From NCBI RefSeq assembly GCF_009363095.1, contig NZ_CP045295.1, positions 372,001 through 436,000 of the forward strand: DNA of 64,000 nucleotides, in the 5' to 3' direction. The stretch comes from Paenibacillus cellulositrophicus (lineage in GTDB: Bacteria > Bacillota > Bacilli > Paenibacillales > Paenibacillaceae). Position numbers and translations under genes: made by a program. Of the stretch, positions 52,304 through 61,500 are shown piece after piece. Position 1 is the first letter of the stretch; each line of letters begins with the position of its first letter. Under the pieces are notes generated by a model. It was not told the origin of the DNA, did no database searches, and saw only the letters and a program-made list of their open reading frames with translations.

Positions 52304-52331
52304 AAAAAGGCCGCCATGCGGCAGCCTTTTT
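52304..52331. terminator. Bidirectional terminator
   Basis: AAAAAGGC-GCC pairs with GGC-GCCTTTTT around ATGC. It ends the enolase-superfamily gene on the minus strand (36 nt after its stop). Confidence 0.8.
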
Positions 52332-52366
52332 GCAACTTGAATATATACTCGGCTTATTCTTAAGCT

Positions 52367-53518
52367 TTAAAAGGACCATCCGGATTGCTTGATCAGGTTG
52401 GTGACAAGCTCATCGTCGAAGACGATTCCGAAACCGGGGGTCGCCGGAATATGAATCTCTCCGTTTTCGATTCCATAGCCTGATACATCCATGCCTTCAA
52501 TGGTAATGTCGTCATATTCCACAAATTCGAAGTTTTGCACCGCAGCTGACAAATGCCCCGACGCGTAAATCCCGTAAGCATTGCCGTAACAATGAGGCGC
52601 GGACCGCAAACCATGGGCATCCAGCTTTTCGCCTAATTCCATCCAATGCGTGAAACCCGGCGAGATGATATCGTACTGAAGCACATCGACACATCCGCGA
52701 ATTGCCCACTCCACGAGATGCGGTGAGGCAAGCCCTTCCCCGTCTGCGATGAGCACATTCTGCCCGCGTTGCCGGAGCCATTCCTTCAGGTCCTCGTACA
52801 AGGCTTCATCCTCATGAAACGCTTCTTCCAGCCAATACAGGTTCACATCCGTCAAAGCCGCCAATACCTCTTTGGTTAAGTTCAAATTATACGCATTATT
52901 TGCATCGATCATAATTTTGCCTGTGGGACCCGCCACTTCTGCAATCCCCCGTACGATCGCAATATCCCGTTTCGTCCCTTCCCAAAGCGGCATATGGCGT
53001 CCGCCTCGGCCAACCTTAATCTTAAAATGACGCTGGCCCTTCGCAAAGCCTTGTGTCGCTTCTTCTTGCATCAATACGACGGCTGCCTTCTCATCGGAAA
53101 GATGCAAATCGTCGAAGTATAGAGAGGTGTCATAACATGGGACAACGAATGGGACTCCCCTTTCCAAGTTGGCAGTCGATACCAAGTCATATACTGGTTT
53201 GCCTTGTCTCCGTCCTAACCAATCTAACACCGGATATTCCAATGGCAAGCGATACGCTTCGCGCAGTCTGCCCTTGTCATCAAATAAGTCAAGCAATTTG
53301 CGGCCAATGATGCCTTCGGCCCACTCCGGCGTCATATGGATCGAGCTGCCGTAACCCGTTTGTCCATCGATTGTAATTCTGGCGATATCGACTGTACAGC
53401 TTTGGCCATGAATACCGATTCTGCCATTGGCCCCGGCGCTCCTGGATCGTTCTCCTCTTAACTTGGCGAATTCGATTTTTTCCACGATCCAATCCGATTG
53501 TATACCCGTAATATTCAT
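52367..53518 (-). CDS. Enolase-superfamily (mandelate racemase/muconate lactonising) enzyme
   Basis: A 383-residue TIM-barrel enzyme, likely an acid-sugar dehydratase or racemase. Barrel signatures: KIKVG (Lys166, Lys168), MIDANN (Asp205), WLEEAF (Glu231/232), ADGEG (Asp259), and SAPHCYGN with His309 as a possible general base. The capping domain has a wide HMTPEWAEGIIGRKLL loop. ATG 53518 follows GAAGGAGG. It lies 52 nt after the AraC sensor gene and is probably co-expressed with the importer upstream, which suggests the imported sugar or uronate is its substrate. Exact reaction undetermined. Confidence 0.83.
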   Translation of the reverse strand: MNITGIQSDWIVEKIEFAKLRGERSRSAGANGRIGIHGQSCTVDIARITIDGQTGYGSSIHMTPEWAEGIIGRKLLDLFDDKGRLREAYRLPLEYPVLDWLGRRQGKPVYDLVSTANLERGVPFVVPCYDTSLYFDDLHLSDEKAAVVLMQEEATQGFAKGQRHFKIKVGRGGRHMPLWEGTKRDIAIVRGIAEVAGPTGKIMIDANNAYNLNLTKEVLAALTDVNLYWLEEAFHEDEALYEDLKEWLRQRGQNVLIADGEGLASPHLVEWAIRGCVDVLQYDIISPGFTHWMELGEKLDAHGLRSAPHCYGNAYGIYASGHLSAAVQNFEFVEYDDITIEGMDVSGYGIENGEIHIPATPGFGIVFDDELVTNLIKQSGWSF

Positions 53519-53570
53519 AGGATTCCCCTCCTTCATCAACTCGGCGGTTTCATTTCCCGCGGTTAGCAGC

Positions 53571-55937
53571 CTAGGGTATTCGTCTGTCACATTTCGTCAT
53601 ACTCTCTCTATATTTACCGGGAGTAATCCCTTCGACTTTCTTAAACACTCTAATGAAAACGCTGTCACTTGTATAGCCGACCATCTTGGCGATCTGTGCG
53701 TTGGTCAGCCCAGGATCCGACATCAGTTTCTTTGCGTGATCCATCCGTACGACTGTCAGGTAGTCGTTTAAGTTCTGCCCGCTTACCCTTTTAAAAAATT
53801 GTGAGATATATTGCGGTGTGATTTGCAAATGCTCAGACAATAAATTTAGGCTCATGTTGGGATCGGCGTAATTCGCTTGAATACAAGCCTGTATTTGCAT
53901 TAGGAGCTGTTCACTGTGGTCACTTCGTTCCAATTTGAATGATTCGGCAGCCGATAAATACAGATCCTTCGCTTTTTCAAACATCTCATCGGTTGTTTTA
54001 CAGGAGAGCAGGAAACGTACAGGATGTATGTCGCCCTCTGTAAGCCTGCGGTACGCCGGAGTATCCGAAGTCATAATACGCAGCAGGGTACTGGCGAGAC
54101 TGAATAATAAGCATCTCCCCAGCTCAGGAGTGATAGATTCGTCGCTAAAATTCATATCGAACAGCTGTTTAAGCAGAAGGACAACCTGCTCTTTGTCACC
54201 GCTTCGAACACAATTGATTAACTGCAGCTCGGTTTCGACGGGGTAATAATATTGCAGCTTTTGCTGGCGGATATCATGATAATAAAAGATCGACAGCTGC
54301 CCATTTACCATCCTGTACTCCAAGGCGGCAGCCGACTCCAAATAGGCTTCTCCAATCTGATGCTGCCCCTCATGAACTCCGCTTATGGCTATACTGATCT
54401 CCAGCTTGAATCGGGTCTCCAAAATGTGGTGCAATTCAGAGACGATGTCCTTAACACGGCAAGTCGAATGCTCCAACTGATCCGGCAACAGATTGACGAG
54501 CAGGGCCAGCCGATTTTTCTCCAGGTCTATGGTATGTATCGTATGCAAGTCGTAGATCGAATCTTCAGCCAAATTGGAGATAATAAATCGGACCAATGCC
54601 CATTGTTTTTCACTTTGGTTCGGTGCGAACCGGGTCAAGTCCTCCACTTGAACGAGAATGACGGCAAAATGAGGAAACGGAAACTGGATACCCATAAATT
54701 CCAGCGATTGTTTCATTTGCTCTGGAGGCTCATAATAGCCTTGAAGCACACGATGCAAATAATTTGAACGAAGCAATGGCAGCTGCTGGGTAAGCTTGTT
54801 CTTAATACTTCTCTCCTCGTCCCAGGATACCTTCATCATTTCCATGATATAGTCAAATTCATCACCAGCCGCTTTCCGGGGATGGAACTTTCCGGCCTGT
54901 ATTGCTTCTACAATTCTTTTGATCGGAAAATAATTTCGATATGTGATTCCATACGCTGCTGCGCTCCCTACAAGAATGCATAACAAGAGAAGCCACAGCG
55001 CAAGATGCTCCATTTGTTTTAATTTATGCAAATATAAATTCAATGGCATCACATCAATATAGTACCATCCGACTTGTTCCGAGGTGGTGAATGATACCAT
55101 TACATCTTGACCGTTCAGATTGGTATTGAGTAGACCGGTATTCGACTTAAGTTCGTTCAATATGGATTTTGATAAAGGGCTGGCACCGGGTGTACTGCTG
55201 ATGAGTTCATGATTTTGGTTCACGATATAAACGGAGCTCCCGTTTGCGGACTCGATTTTTCGTGTCATTTCGTGAATTTTGGCTTCATCGATCAGAACGA
55301 CAAGACTCCCTTTAATCGTGGAAGTGTCTTCGACAGGCAGCGATTGCATAAAGGTAATGACTTTCATAGGGTCATTCTTCAGGCTGCTGTTTCGCTGCAA
55401 AGTTGCGGCCGGCAGGTAAGTTTGACTATGGTAGCTGATCATCTGTTTACGCCATTCTTCATAGGTAAGATGATCAAAGCTATAATATTTATCGTAAAAG
55501 CTGTGCGAATCGGTCACGAGGTTCGGTTTGATCACAGAATCACTTCGGTCCAAAAAAATATAGAAATCGTAAACAAAATTGTTGGTCATGTGGGAGTACA
55601 TTTTTAAATAGTCTCTTGAAAACTGTACCAGATGATATCGTTCGGATAAGTTCTTGCTCTGCGTATCCAATAAATAACGCAGCTTAGGATTGAGTATCAT
55701 TTGATTGGATAAATGTTCAATATCTTTAAGATTGCTGTCTATATTGAGACGCATTTGCTCCAGCATGCCAAGATTGGAACGTTCCGCATTGGCTTTCATG
55801 ATATGTTCAAACTGGGTATAGAAAACAAACCAGATGATGATGGGAAGCAGGAGCAGCAGACAATTGGATACGAGCATCCTGATGAATAGGCTTCTTCTTT
55901 TGCTTCCGGCATTCTTTTTTCGGATGAATGAAAACAT
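53571..55937 (-). CDS. AraC-family regulator with membrane sensor domain (YesS-like)
   Basis: A 788-residue regulator with the same plan as that at 17192: transmembrane helix 1 (about 19-39), Cache-like extracellular domain (SSVYIVNQNHELIS, near 230), helix 2 (about 310-330), and AraC double helix-turn-helix (about 680-785; LNLLSEHLQITPQYISQFFKR and NAQIAKMVGYTSDSVFIRVFKK). ATG 55937 with AGGAGG upstream. Lies between the third importer and the enolase-like gene, on the same strand but after a terminator, so it may also have its own promoter. Confidence 0.9.
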   Translation of the reverse strand: MFSFIRKKNAGSKRRSLFIRMLVSNCLLLLLPIIIWFVFYTQFEHIMKANAERSNLGMLEQMRLNIDSNLKDIEHLSNQMILNPKLRYLLDTQSKNLSERYHLVQFSRDYLKMYSHMTNNFVYDFYIFLDRSDSVIKPNLVTDSHSFYDKYYSFDHLTYEEWRKQMISYHSQTYLPAATLQRNSSLKNDPMKVITFMQSLPVEDTSTIKGSLVVLIDEAKIHEMTRKIESANGSSVYIVNQNHELISSTPGASPLSKSILNELKSNTGLLNTNLNGQDVMVSFTTSEQVGWYYIDVMPLNLYLHKLKQMEHLALWLLLLCILVGSAAAYGITYRNYFPIKRIVEAIQAGKFHPRKAAGDEFDYIMEMMKVSWDEERSIKNKLTQQLPLLRSNYLHRVLQGYYEPPEQMKQSLEFMGIQFPFPHFAVILVQVEDLTRFAPNQSEKQWALVRFIISNLAEDSIYDLHTIHTIDLEKNRLALLVNLLPDQLEHSTCRVKDIVSELHHILETRFKLEISIAISGVHEGQHQIGEAYLESAAALEYRMVNGQLSIFYYHDIRQQKLQYYYPVETELQLINCVRSGDKEQVVLLLKQLFDMNFSDESITPELGRCLLFSLASTLLRIMTSDTPAYRRLTEGDIHPVRFLLSCKTTDEMFEKAKDLYLSAAESFKLERSDHSEQLLMQIQACIQANYADPNMSLNLLSEHLQITPQYISQFFKRVSGQNLNDYLTVVRMDHAKKLMSDPGLTNAQIAKMVGYTSDSVFIRVFKKVEGITPGKYRESMTKCDRRIP

Positions 55938-55958
55938 TGCGATCCTCCTAGTATAGAA

Positions 55959-55997
55959 AAGCTTGCTCACTCCCTATTATTCGGGAAGAGCAAGCTT
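55959..55997 (-). terminator. Terminator after third importer permeases
   Basis: AAGCTTGCTC and GAGCAAGCTT form a 10-bp stem with an inner CCC/GGG, and on the minus strand TTTTCT follows. It sits 35 nt after the LplC-type gene and 22 nt before the AraC start, so it may attenuate read-through into the regulator. Confidence 0.8.
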
Positions 55998-56031
55998 ACT
56001 CCCTTCGTTGGATGACCGATTCGTGTGACGA

Positions 56032-56913
56032 TCATTCTTTTAACGCACCGATCAGGACACCGTGCACAAAATACTTTTGCAGAAACGGATACAGACATAA
56101 TATCGGAAGTGTGGAAATGATAATTGTCGCATACTTGATCGTGATTCCGATGTCTAACCGATCTGAGGCCGCTGCATCGGTCGTCATGCTGTCCGTACTG
56201 TTCGAGATCAGAATTTCACGGAGAACCAGCTGTAGGGGAAATAACTCCCGGTCACGCAAATAAATCAATGCGCTAAAGTACGAATTCCAATGTCCGACGG
56301 CATACCACAAAATCATGACGGCTATCACGGGCATCGAGAGAGGAACAATGATCCGGCTCATGATGGTCCAGTCGTTCGCCCCGTCGATCCGCGCGGATTC
56401 CTCCAGACTTACGGGTACCGCTTGAAATGCGGTTCGCATAATGATCAAGTTAAATGAACTGACTGCCCCAGGCAAGAGAAGTGCCCAAGGCGTATCCAGC
56501 ATACCGAGACTGTTCACCAGCAGAAACGATGGAATGAGCCCCCCATTGAACACCATCGTGATCACGATCATGAACATGATGGAATTGCTGAAATAGACGT
56601 TGCGGCGAGAAAGGGCATAGGCTCCAAGTGTTGTCATGAATAAGTTGATGGCTGTACCGCCAGCGACATAAAAAATCGTGTTTCGGTAACCGGTCAGGAT
56701 CATCGGATTATCCATTACGGCTTTATATGCCTCCAAGTTAAATCCTTTAGGGTAAAACAGCATGCCGCGAAATCGGGCCATTTCTGTAGGATCGCTCAAA
56801 GAGGCGAACAATACGTAAAGGAACGGGTAAAGCGTGACGAAGCAAAGCAGAATCATGAAGCACGTGTTGACGCCGGAAAATATCCATTCACCCAGGCTGC
56901 GTTTGTGAAGCAT
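56032..56913 (-). CDS. Carbohydrate ABC transporter permease (LplC-like)
   Basis: A 293-residue permease, six helices. EAA loop VSLEESARIDGANDWTIMSRIIVPLSMP (about 175-200) and end LYPFLQKYFVHGVLIGALKE. ATG 56913 has AAGGAG seven bases upstream; the longer frame overlaps the upstream gene. Third gene of the order binding protein, LplB, LplC in this operon. Confidence 0.9.
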   Translation of the reverse strand: MLHKRSLGEWIFSGVNTCFMILLCFVTLYPFLYVLFASLSDPTEMARFRGMLFYPKGFNLEAYKAVMDNPMILTGYRNTIFYVAGGTAINLFMTTLGAYALSRRNVYFSNSIMFMIVITMVFNGGLIPSFLLVNSLGMLDTPWALLLPGAVSSFNLIIMRTAFQAVPVSLEESARIDGANDWTIMSRIIVPLSMPVIAVMILWYAVGHWNSYFSALIYLRDRELFPLQLVLREILISNSTDSMTTDAAASDRLDIGITIKYATIIISTLPILCLYPFLQKYFVHGVLIGALKE

Positions 56914-56926
56914 ACCGTTTCTCCTT

Positions 56927-57889
56927 TTACCATAATTTATGTTCACTCACTCGTTTGCTAATGGAATTGGCGAGTACGATCAGAATGAAGCTGATGACCG
57001 AATTGAACAGCCCCACGGCAGCGGTATAGCCGAAATCGGCTCCGAGAATACCTTTTCTGTATACATAGGTGGAGATGACATCGGCCGTCTCATAGGTTAT
57101 CGGATTGTACATGAGGATAATTTTCTCGCTCCCGACGGAAAGCATGGATCCAATATTGAGGATGAACATGATCACAATGGTTGGCATAATTCCGGTTAGG
57201 GTAATATGCAAGGTCTGTTTCCATCGTCCTGCTCCGTCGATCCGGGCCGCATCATAAAGTGTCGGGTCGATATTGGCAATGGATGCGAGATAGATGATAG
57301 AGCCCCACCCGATTCCCTGCCAGATGCCCGAGGAAATGTACATGAACCGAAACCATTCCGGCTCCTGCATGAAAGCAATCGGTTGAAGTCCAATCATGAG
57401 GAGAAGGTTATTCACCAGACCGTCTCGGGCAAAGAAATCGATCATCATCCCTACCACAACGACGATGGAGATAAAGTGCGGGAGGTAACTTATCGTCTGT
57501 ACGATCCGCTTAAAAAAGCCCTTCCGAATTTCATTAAGCAATAACGCAAGGATAATCGAAGCGGGAAAAGCGAACAGCAATTCATAAATATTGATCAACA
57601 AGGTGTTCCGAATCAGTCTCCAAAAATAGTAATTTCCAAAAAAGCTTTTAAAATGGTCGAAACCAACCCACGGACTTCCCCAAATGCCGTCTGCAAGCCC
57701 GTAATCTTTAAAAGCAATTTGCAGACCATACATCGGTCCATAATGAAAAACGATATAGTAGGCAATGACAGGCAGCAGTATAAGATAAATGTAGCGATTT
57801 CGGATCAAGTCCCTTTTAATGATGCTCCATTTCGTGTCTGCCCGGTTCCCCGTTGCCGTCGTCACCATATTTCCCTGCACATTAGGCAT
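56927..57889 (-). CDS. Sugar ABC transporter permease (LplB-like)
   Basis: A 320-residue permease. YLILLPVIAYYIVFHYGPMYGLQIAFKDY, EAA loop DPTLYDAARIDGAGRWKQTLHITLTGI (about 211-237), end SKRVSEHKLW. AAGGAG precedes the ATG. It follows the binding-protein gene by 70 bp. The N-terminus is about 20 residues longer than in the two other LplB-type subunits here. Confidence 0.9.
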   Translation of the reverse strand: MPNVQGNMVTTATGNRADTKWSIIKRDLIRNRYIYLILLPVIAYYIVFHYGPMYGLQIAFKDYGLADGIWGSPWVGFDHFKSFFGNYYFWRLIRNTLLINIYELLFAFPASIILALLLNEIRKGFFKRIVQTISYLPHFISIVVVVGMMIDFFARDGLVNNLLLMIGLQPIAFMQEPEWFRFMYISSGIWQGIGWGSIIYLASIANIDPTLYDAARIDGAGRWKQTLHITLTGIMPTIVIMFILNIGSMLSVGSEKIILMYNPITYETADVISTYVYRKGILGADFGYTAAVGLFNSVISFILIVLANSISKRVSEHKLW

Positions 57890-57959
57890 GGCTTACTCCT
57901 TCTTTGAACACGGGAGAACGGCAAGCCGCAAGCTTTCCGCCTCCAGTTTAGTAGGCTTT

Positions 57960-59552
57960 TTAGCGGTTGTTGTAGCGTTCCAATCCGGATTGCTGCATTT
58001 TGATCGCATCGTCGAGCCCCATGCTTTTCAGGGTAGCGACATACTCATCGAACTTATTTAGCGATTCTGCGCCCATAATAAATTTAACGATCATTTCATT
58101 TTTGTAAGTGTCAACATCGTTCATGATCGAGGCATATCGGCTGTTGTCTTCCCTGGCGATCGTGATCGGAGGCATTCTCTTTTCATTCGAAGGTTCTGCC
58201 CAGACGGTTAAAGCCTCTTGCTGCTCCGGTCTGGCCGCATACTGCTCCATGTAGCGTACATCCTGCAAGAACGGACCGGCATCAGCGGACAAGACATGCT
58301 GTTTAAGGGATTGCGCAAGCGGCAATCCATCCGGATTGTTCATGACCGAGTCCGTATACTTCGGATAACCGTTCTCCATCGTATAGGATACGCCTTCTTT
58401 ACCGAAGTTCATGATCATTCGTCCTTCTTCACTATAGAAGTAATCGAGGAATTTTACAGTTTCTTTTACGTGCTTGTTGCTTCCGGTAATAGCCGTGAAT
58501 ATGCCTACAATTTGATTGTCCATTTGACCGAATATCGGTTTATCGCCGGACTTCAATGTCGGATAAGGTGTGGCAGCAAGCTTGAATTGCGGTTCCTTGG
58601 ACTCCATTAAGTCCATAAATCTGCCCAAGCCACCGCCTACTGCCATCACAGCCGCACCGACCTGATTGCCGGTCATTTTGGCATCGTACATTTTGCTGTC
58701 ATTAGCTGCAAAATCTTTGTCCAGCAAGCCCTCATTGTACCAACGGTTCATGGTTGTAAGGTATTCCTTATATTCGGGTTGAACGGGGCCATATTTAACC
58801 GTATTTCCTTCATGATAGAAGCCGTTCGGGATTCCAAAAACACCAGTAAAAGCAAGCTCGCCTGCTCCGATCATGATCGGAATTTCATCGGCCTTTCCGT
58901 TGCCGTTGGGATCTTGCTCCTTAAACGCTTTCAAAACGGTGTACCATTCGTCGATCGTTTTAGGAATAGGCAAACCCAACTTGTCCAGCCAATCTTTACG
59001 TATGACCGGACCGTCGTGGGTTTGCAGTTTTCTAACGGGGCGGATGAACGGGAAGCCGATAATATCACCATTATCTGTCGACGCCTGCCTTCTCCATTCC
59101 GGGTTCTCGTCCAGCAGCTTTTTGAAGTTAGGCGCCTCATCCAAATAGTCGTTTAATGGAATGATTTTACCATCCTGAATCGCTTTTTGAGCGCCTCCCG
59201 GGTAATTATTCCACGAATACTCCACGACATCCGGCAGCGATTTCGAGGCCATCATCAAGTTGAATTGTTCACCACCTTGGCCTTGGGCCGGGTGTTGATA
59301 ATCGATGGTGACACCGGTGTTCTTTTCGATTTCTTTAATGGCGGTAATCTCTCCATAGCTTTTCATAATGGCCGCTGCGTCCTTATGCATCTCTTTCCAA
59401 TACGATAGGTGGCTCAAAGGTTCGGTTGTCTCTGCGGATTTCGTACTCCCCTTTGCTGTCTCCTCACTGCTGCAGCCGGCCATCGCTATGGCGGCTAACC
59501 CCAAACATAAAACGGGTGCAAGCTTATTGATTATTTTCCTGCTCATCTGCAT
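57960..59552 (-). CDS. ABC transporter solute-binding lipoprotein (LplA-like)
   Basis: A 530-residue binding protein. Signal peptide with lipobox AMAGCS (Cys about 26). TVKYGPVQPEYKEYLTTMNRWYNEGLLDKDF, a QDPNGNGKADEIPIMIG calcium-like motif near residue 218, and C-terminal NKFDEYVATLKSMGLDDAIKMQQSGLERY match the other LplA-type proteins in this window. GAGGAGGAG lies nine bases before the ATG. First gene of the operon; the importer and AraC sensor probably share a ligand. Confidence 0.9.
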   Translation of the reverse strand: MQMSRKIINKLAPVLCLGLAAIAMAGCSSEETAKGSTKSAETTEPLSHLSYWKEMHKDAAAIMKSYGEITAIKEIEKNTGVTIDYQHPAQGQGGEQFNLMMASKSLPDVVEYSWNNYPGGAQKAIQDGKIIPLNDYLDEAPNFKKLLDENPEWRRQASTDNGDIIGFPFIRPVRKLQTHDGPVIRKDWLDKLGLPIPKTIDEWYTVLKAFKEQDPNGNGKADEIPIMIGAGELAFTGVFGIPNGFYHEGNTVKYGPVQPEYKEYLTTMNRWYNEGLLDKDFAANDSKMYDAKMTGNQVGAAVMAVGGGLGRFMDLMESKEPQFKLAATPYPTLKSGDKPIFGQMDNQIVGIFTAITGSNKHVKETVKFLDYFYSEEGRMIMNFGKEGVSYTMENGYPKYTDSVMNNPDGLPLAQSLKQHVLSADAGPFLQDVRYMEQYAARPEQQEALTVWAEPSNEKRMPPITIAREDNSRYASIMNDVDTYKNEMIVKFIMGAESLNKFDEYVATLKSMGLDDAIKMQQSGLERYNNR

Positions 59553-59995
59553 AAATCGTAGCTCCTCCTCAATTTTAGATGTGCTTTTGCCATATTCAGC
59601 ATAAAGGATGGGGGTTTCTCCCGAAATCGTACAAAATCAGAAAAGGTTTGCCGTTATTAAGATCGACTACTTGCGAAAATAAAACTGAATCGACCATATT
59701 AATGAATATAGACGAAAACGCGTTGGTTTCCTTGTCTTTCTTCGGCTGCGTAACCTGTTGTTGTCGTCGGATTTGACAGGTACATCTATCGTTAGAATAT
59801 AAAAAGCCGCAGGTGTGCGGCTTTTTGCCGTGTATCCGGTTGGATAATTACTTTACGTTTGGCAGGCAGCTCCATCTCAACTTCAGCTGTGGTTCTTTTG
59901 TACAAAATAAAGAGCACATTGTTCAAGATCGTTCTACAGGAATGCCTTACACTAATGCTAAAGAGGTTCTAATCCAAATCGATGGAGGATGTTCA
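59553..59995. other. Intergenic region between third importer and DMT transporter
   Basis: About 440 bases carrying two divergent promoters in principle. A TTGACA at 59773-59778 is seen but has no -10 box at a good distance. Repeat copy E lies at 59790-59840. No coding remnant was recognised. Confidence 0.4.
59790..59840 (+). repeat. Dispersed terminator-like repeat, copy E
   Basis: AAAAAGCCGC and GCGGCTTTTT form a perfect 10-bp hairpin with loop AGGTGT, with tail GCCGTGTATCC resembling the conserved flank of the other copies. It is not next to a gene end but 155 nt upstream of the DMT start. Confidence 0.65.
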
Positions 59996-60931
59996 ATGAA
60001 TCATGCATGGACCTATGTCCGCCTTGCCGCCGTATCCGTGTTCTGGGGAGCCAGTTTTAATGCAGGTGAGCTGGCCATTCAAGCGATGCCCCCTTTGACG
60101 GTCACCGCTTGGAGATTCCTCATAGCCGCAGCACTCATGCTGTTGCTTCTATTGGTGAAGGAAAAACCATCGTGGAGCAATCTTCGCTCCTCGATCTGGG
60201 TCTATATTTTATTAGGGGTCGTCGGCGTTTTTGTAACGAATGCTCTGCAGTTCACAGCCTTGAAATATACACCACCGCTTCATCCTGCCTTGATTATGGC
60301 TACTAACCCAATCGTAACGGCACTTTTGGCGGTGCCTTTGCTGAAAGAAAACATCCGTAAGTGCCAAATCATCGGGATGTTGTGCTCGATCGCCGGTGTT
60401 CTTATGGTCATTACCAACGGGGCTTTTTGGCAACTCACTAACATATCACTTGGGGATTTTATAGCATTGGGAGCGAATATCACTTGGGCGCTATATGGGG
60501 TACTGGGACGAAAGCTTCTGACTAACAGCACGCCGCTCGCCACCTCAGCCATAACCATGGCAATTGCTACCATTTGCTTTCTGCCTTTTCTGAATTTCCC
60601 CTCATCGGGTATATCGCAAACGACACTCACAACAGCATGGATTTGCATTTTCTTTATGGGGACATTTGGCGCTGTTTTGACTTTTCTTTGGTGGAATCAA
60701 GGCATACAGAAAGTAGGTGCAAACCGTACCTCCGTATTCTTCAACCTGGTTCCTGTCGTAACGCTGATGATTTCGGTACTGATGGGGCAGCTGATAGGTT
60801 GGGTTCAAGTACTCGGTACCTTCATGGTCATATTGGGTGTCGTCACCGCAGTACGAACAAAACGAACGGGGCCGAGTGGAAATCATGGGCAAAAGCCAAC
60901 CATCACCGCTTCGGCCAAATCGGATCTTTGA
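59996..60931 (+). CDS. EamA/DMT-superfamily transporter
   Basis: A 311-residue inner-membrane protein with ten predicted helices in two EamA repeats (about 8-140 and 150-290). First repeat begins VRLAAVSVFWGASFNAGELAI, second LGDFIALGANITWALYGVLGRKLL. Members export metabolites such as amino acids. ATG 59996 follows GGAGG by six bases. Downstream is an NTF2-like gene, 92 nt away on the same strand. Confidence 0.87.
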   Translation: MNHAWTYVRLAAVSVFWGASFNAGELAIQAMPPLTVTAWRFLIAAALMLLLLLVKEKPSWSNLRSSIWVYILLGVVGVFVTNALQFTALKYTPPLHPALIMATNPIVTALLAVPLLKENIRKCQIIGMLCSIAGVLMVITNGAFWQLTNISLGDFIALGANITWALYGVLGRKLLTNSTPLATSAITMAIATICFLPFLNFPSSGISQTTLTTAWICIFFMGTFGAVLTFLWWNQGIQKVGANRTSVFFNLVPVVTLMISVLMGQLIGWVQVLGTFMVILGVVTAVRTKRTGPSGNHGQKPTITASAKSDL

Positions 60932-61023
60932 GTCTTTTATGCCAAGGGATGAGCAGAACTTACAAGAATATAAAAGCGATGCACTGTAAAATAAACGTAT
61001 GTACAAAACAAGGAGGAAATAAG

Positions 61024-61500
61024 ATGAACAACAATCAAGAGCTCTTGATCTGGATGAACAAAATGGCTGTAATCGAAACGGTATCCAAATTTGCTTATTA
61101 TGCCGACAGCCGGGAGTGGGGATCACTTCAGCAGCTATTTACGGAAGAAGTGACAGTCGATTATACGTCCTTGGCAGGTGGCGAACCTATTACCATACCG
61201 GCCAGCATGCTGATGGACAACTGGAATCAGTCATTAACGCCTTTAAAAGCGACACAGCATTTGATCTCCAACCACATCGTGGATTTCGAAAATGAAGATC
61301 GGGCCGTATGCCGTGCCTACTTCCAGGCGCAGCATGATTTTCCAAACTCCTTCGGAGGGAGTCAGTGGACTTTGGGCGGAAAGTATTTGTTCCGCTTCGT
61401 AAAAGAACACGATCAGTGGAAGATTACCGAATTGGTCATGACCGCGGTATGGGCCAGCGGCAATCAAAATATTATGAACTTGGCCGGCCAACACAACTAA
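61024..61500 (+). CDS. SnoaL-like/NTF2-fold protein
   Basis: A 158-residue protein of the SnoaL-like (hydroxylase/dehydratase-like) cone fold: IETVSKFAYYADSREWGSLQQLFTEEVTVDYTSL and THLISNHIVDFENEDRAVCRAYFQAQH, with WTLGGKYLFRFVKEHDQWKITELV. An Asp/His pair (VDY near residue 40, AQHLISNHIV near 80) is family-typical. AAGGAGG precedes the ATG. Its last bases overlap the convergent XRE gene by four. Confidence 0.8.
   Translation: MNNNQELLIWMNKMAVIETVSKFAYYADSREWGSLQQLFTEEVTVDYTSLAGGEPITIPASMLMDNWNQSLTPLKATQHLISNHIVDFENEDRAVCRAYFQAQHDFPNSFGGSQWTLGGKYLFRFVKEHDQWKITELVMTAVWASGNQNIMNLAGQHN

Noticed and set aside
59690..59745. cre site around AAAACGCGTTGG
   Set aside because: Too many mismatches to the CcpA consensus on either strand.
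59761..59840. Riboswitch or attenuator upstream of the DMT transporter
   Set aside because: Only one hairpin (repeat copy E) is present, with no alternative antiterminator or conserved aptamer elements, and the same hairpin recurs at unrelated gene ends.
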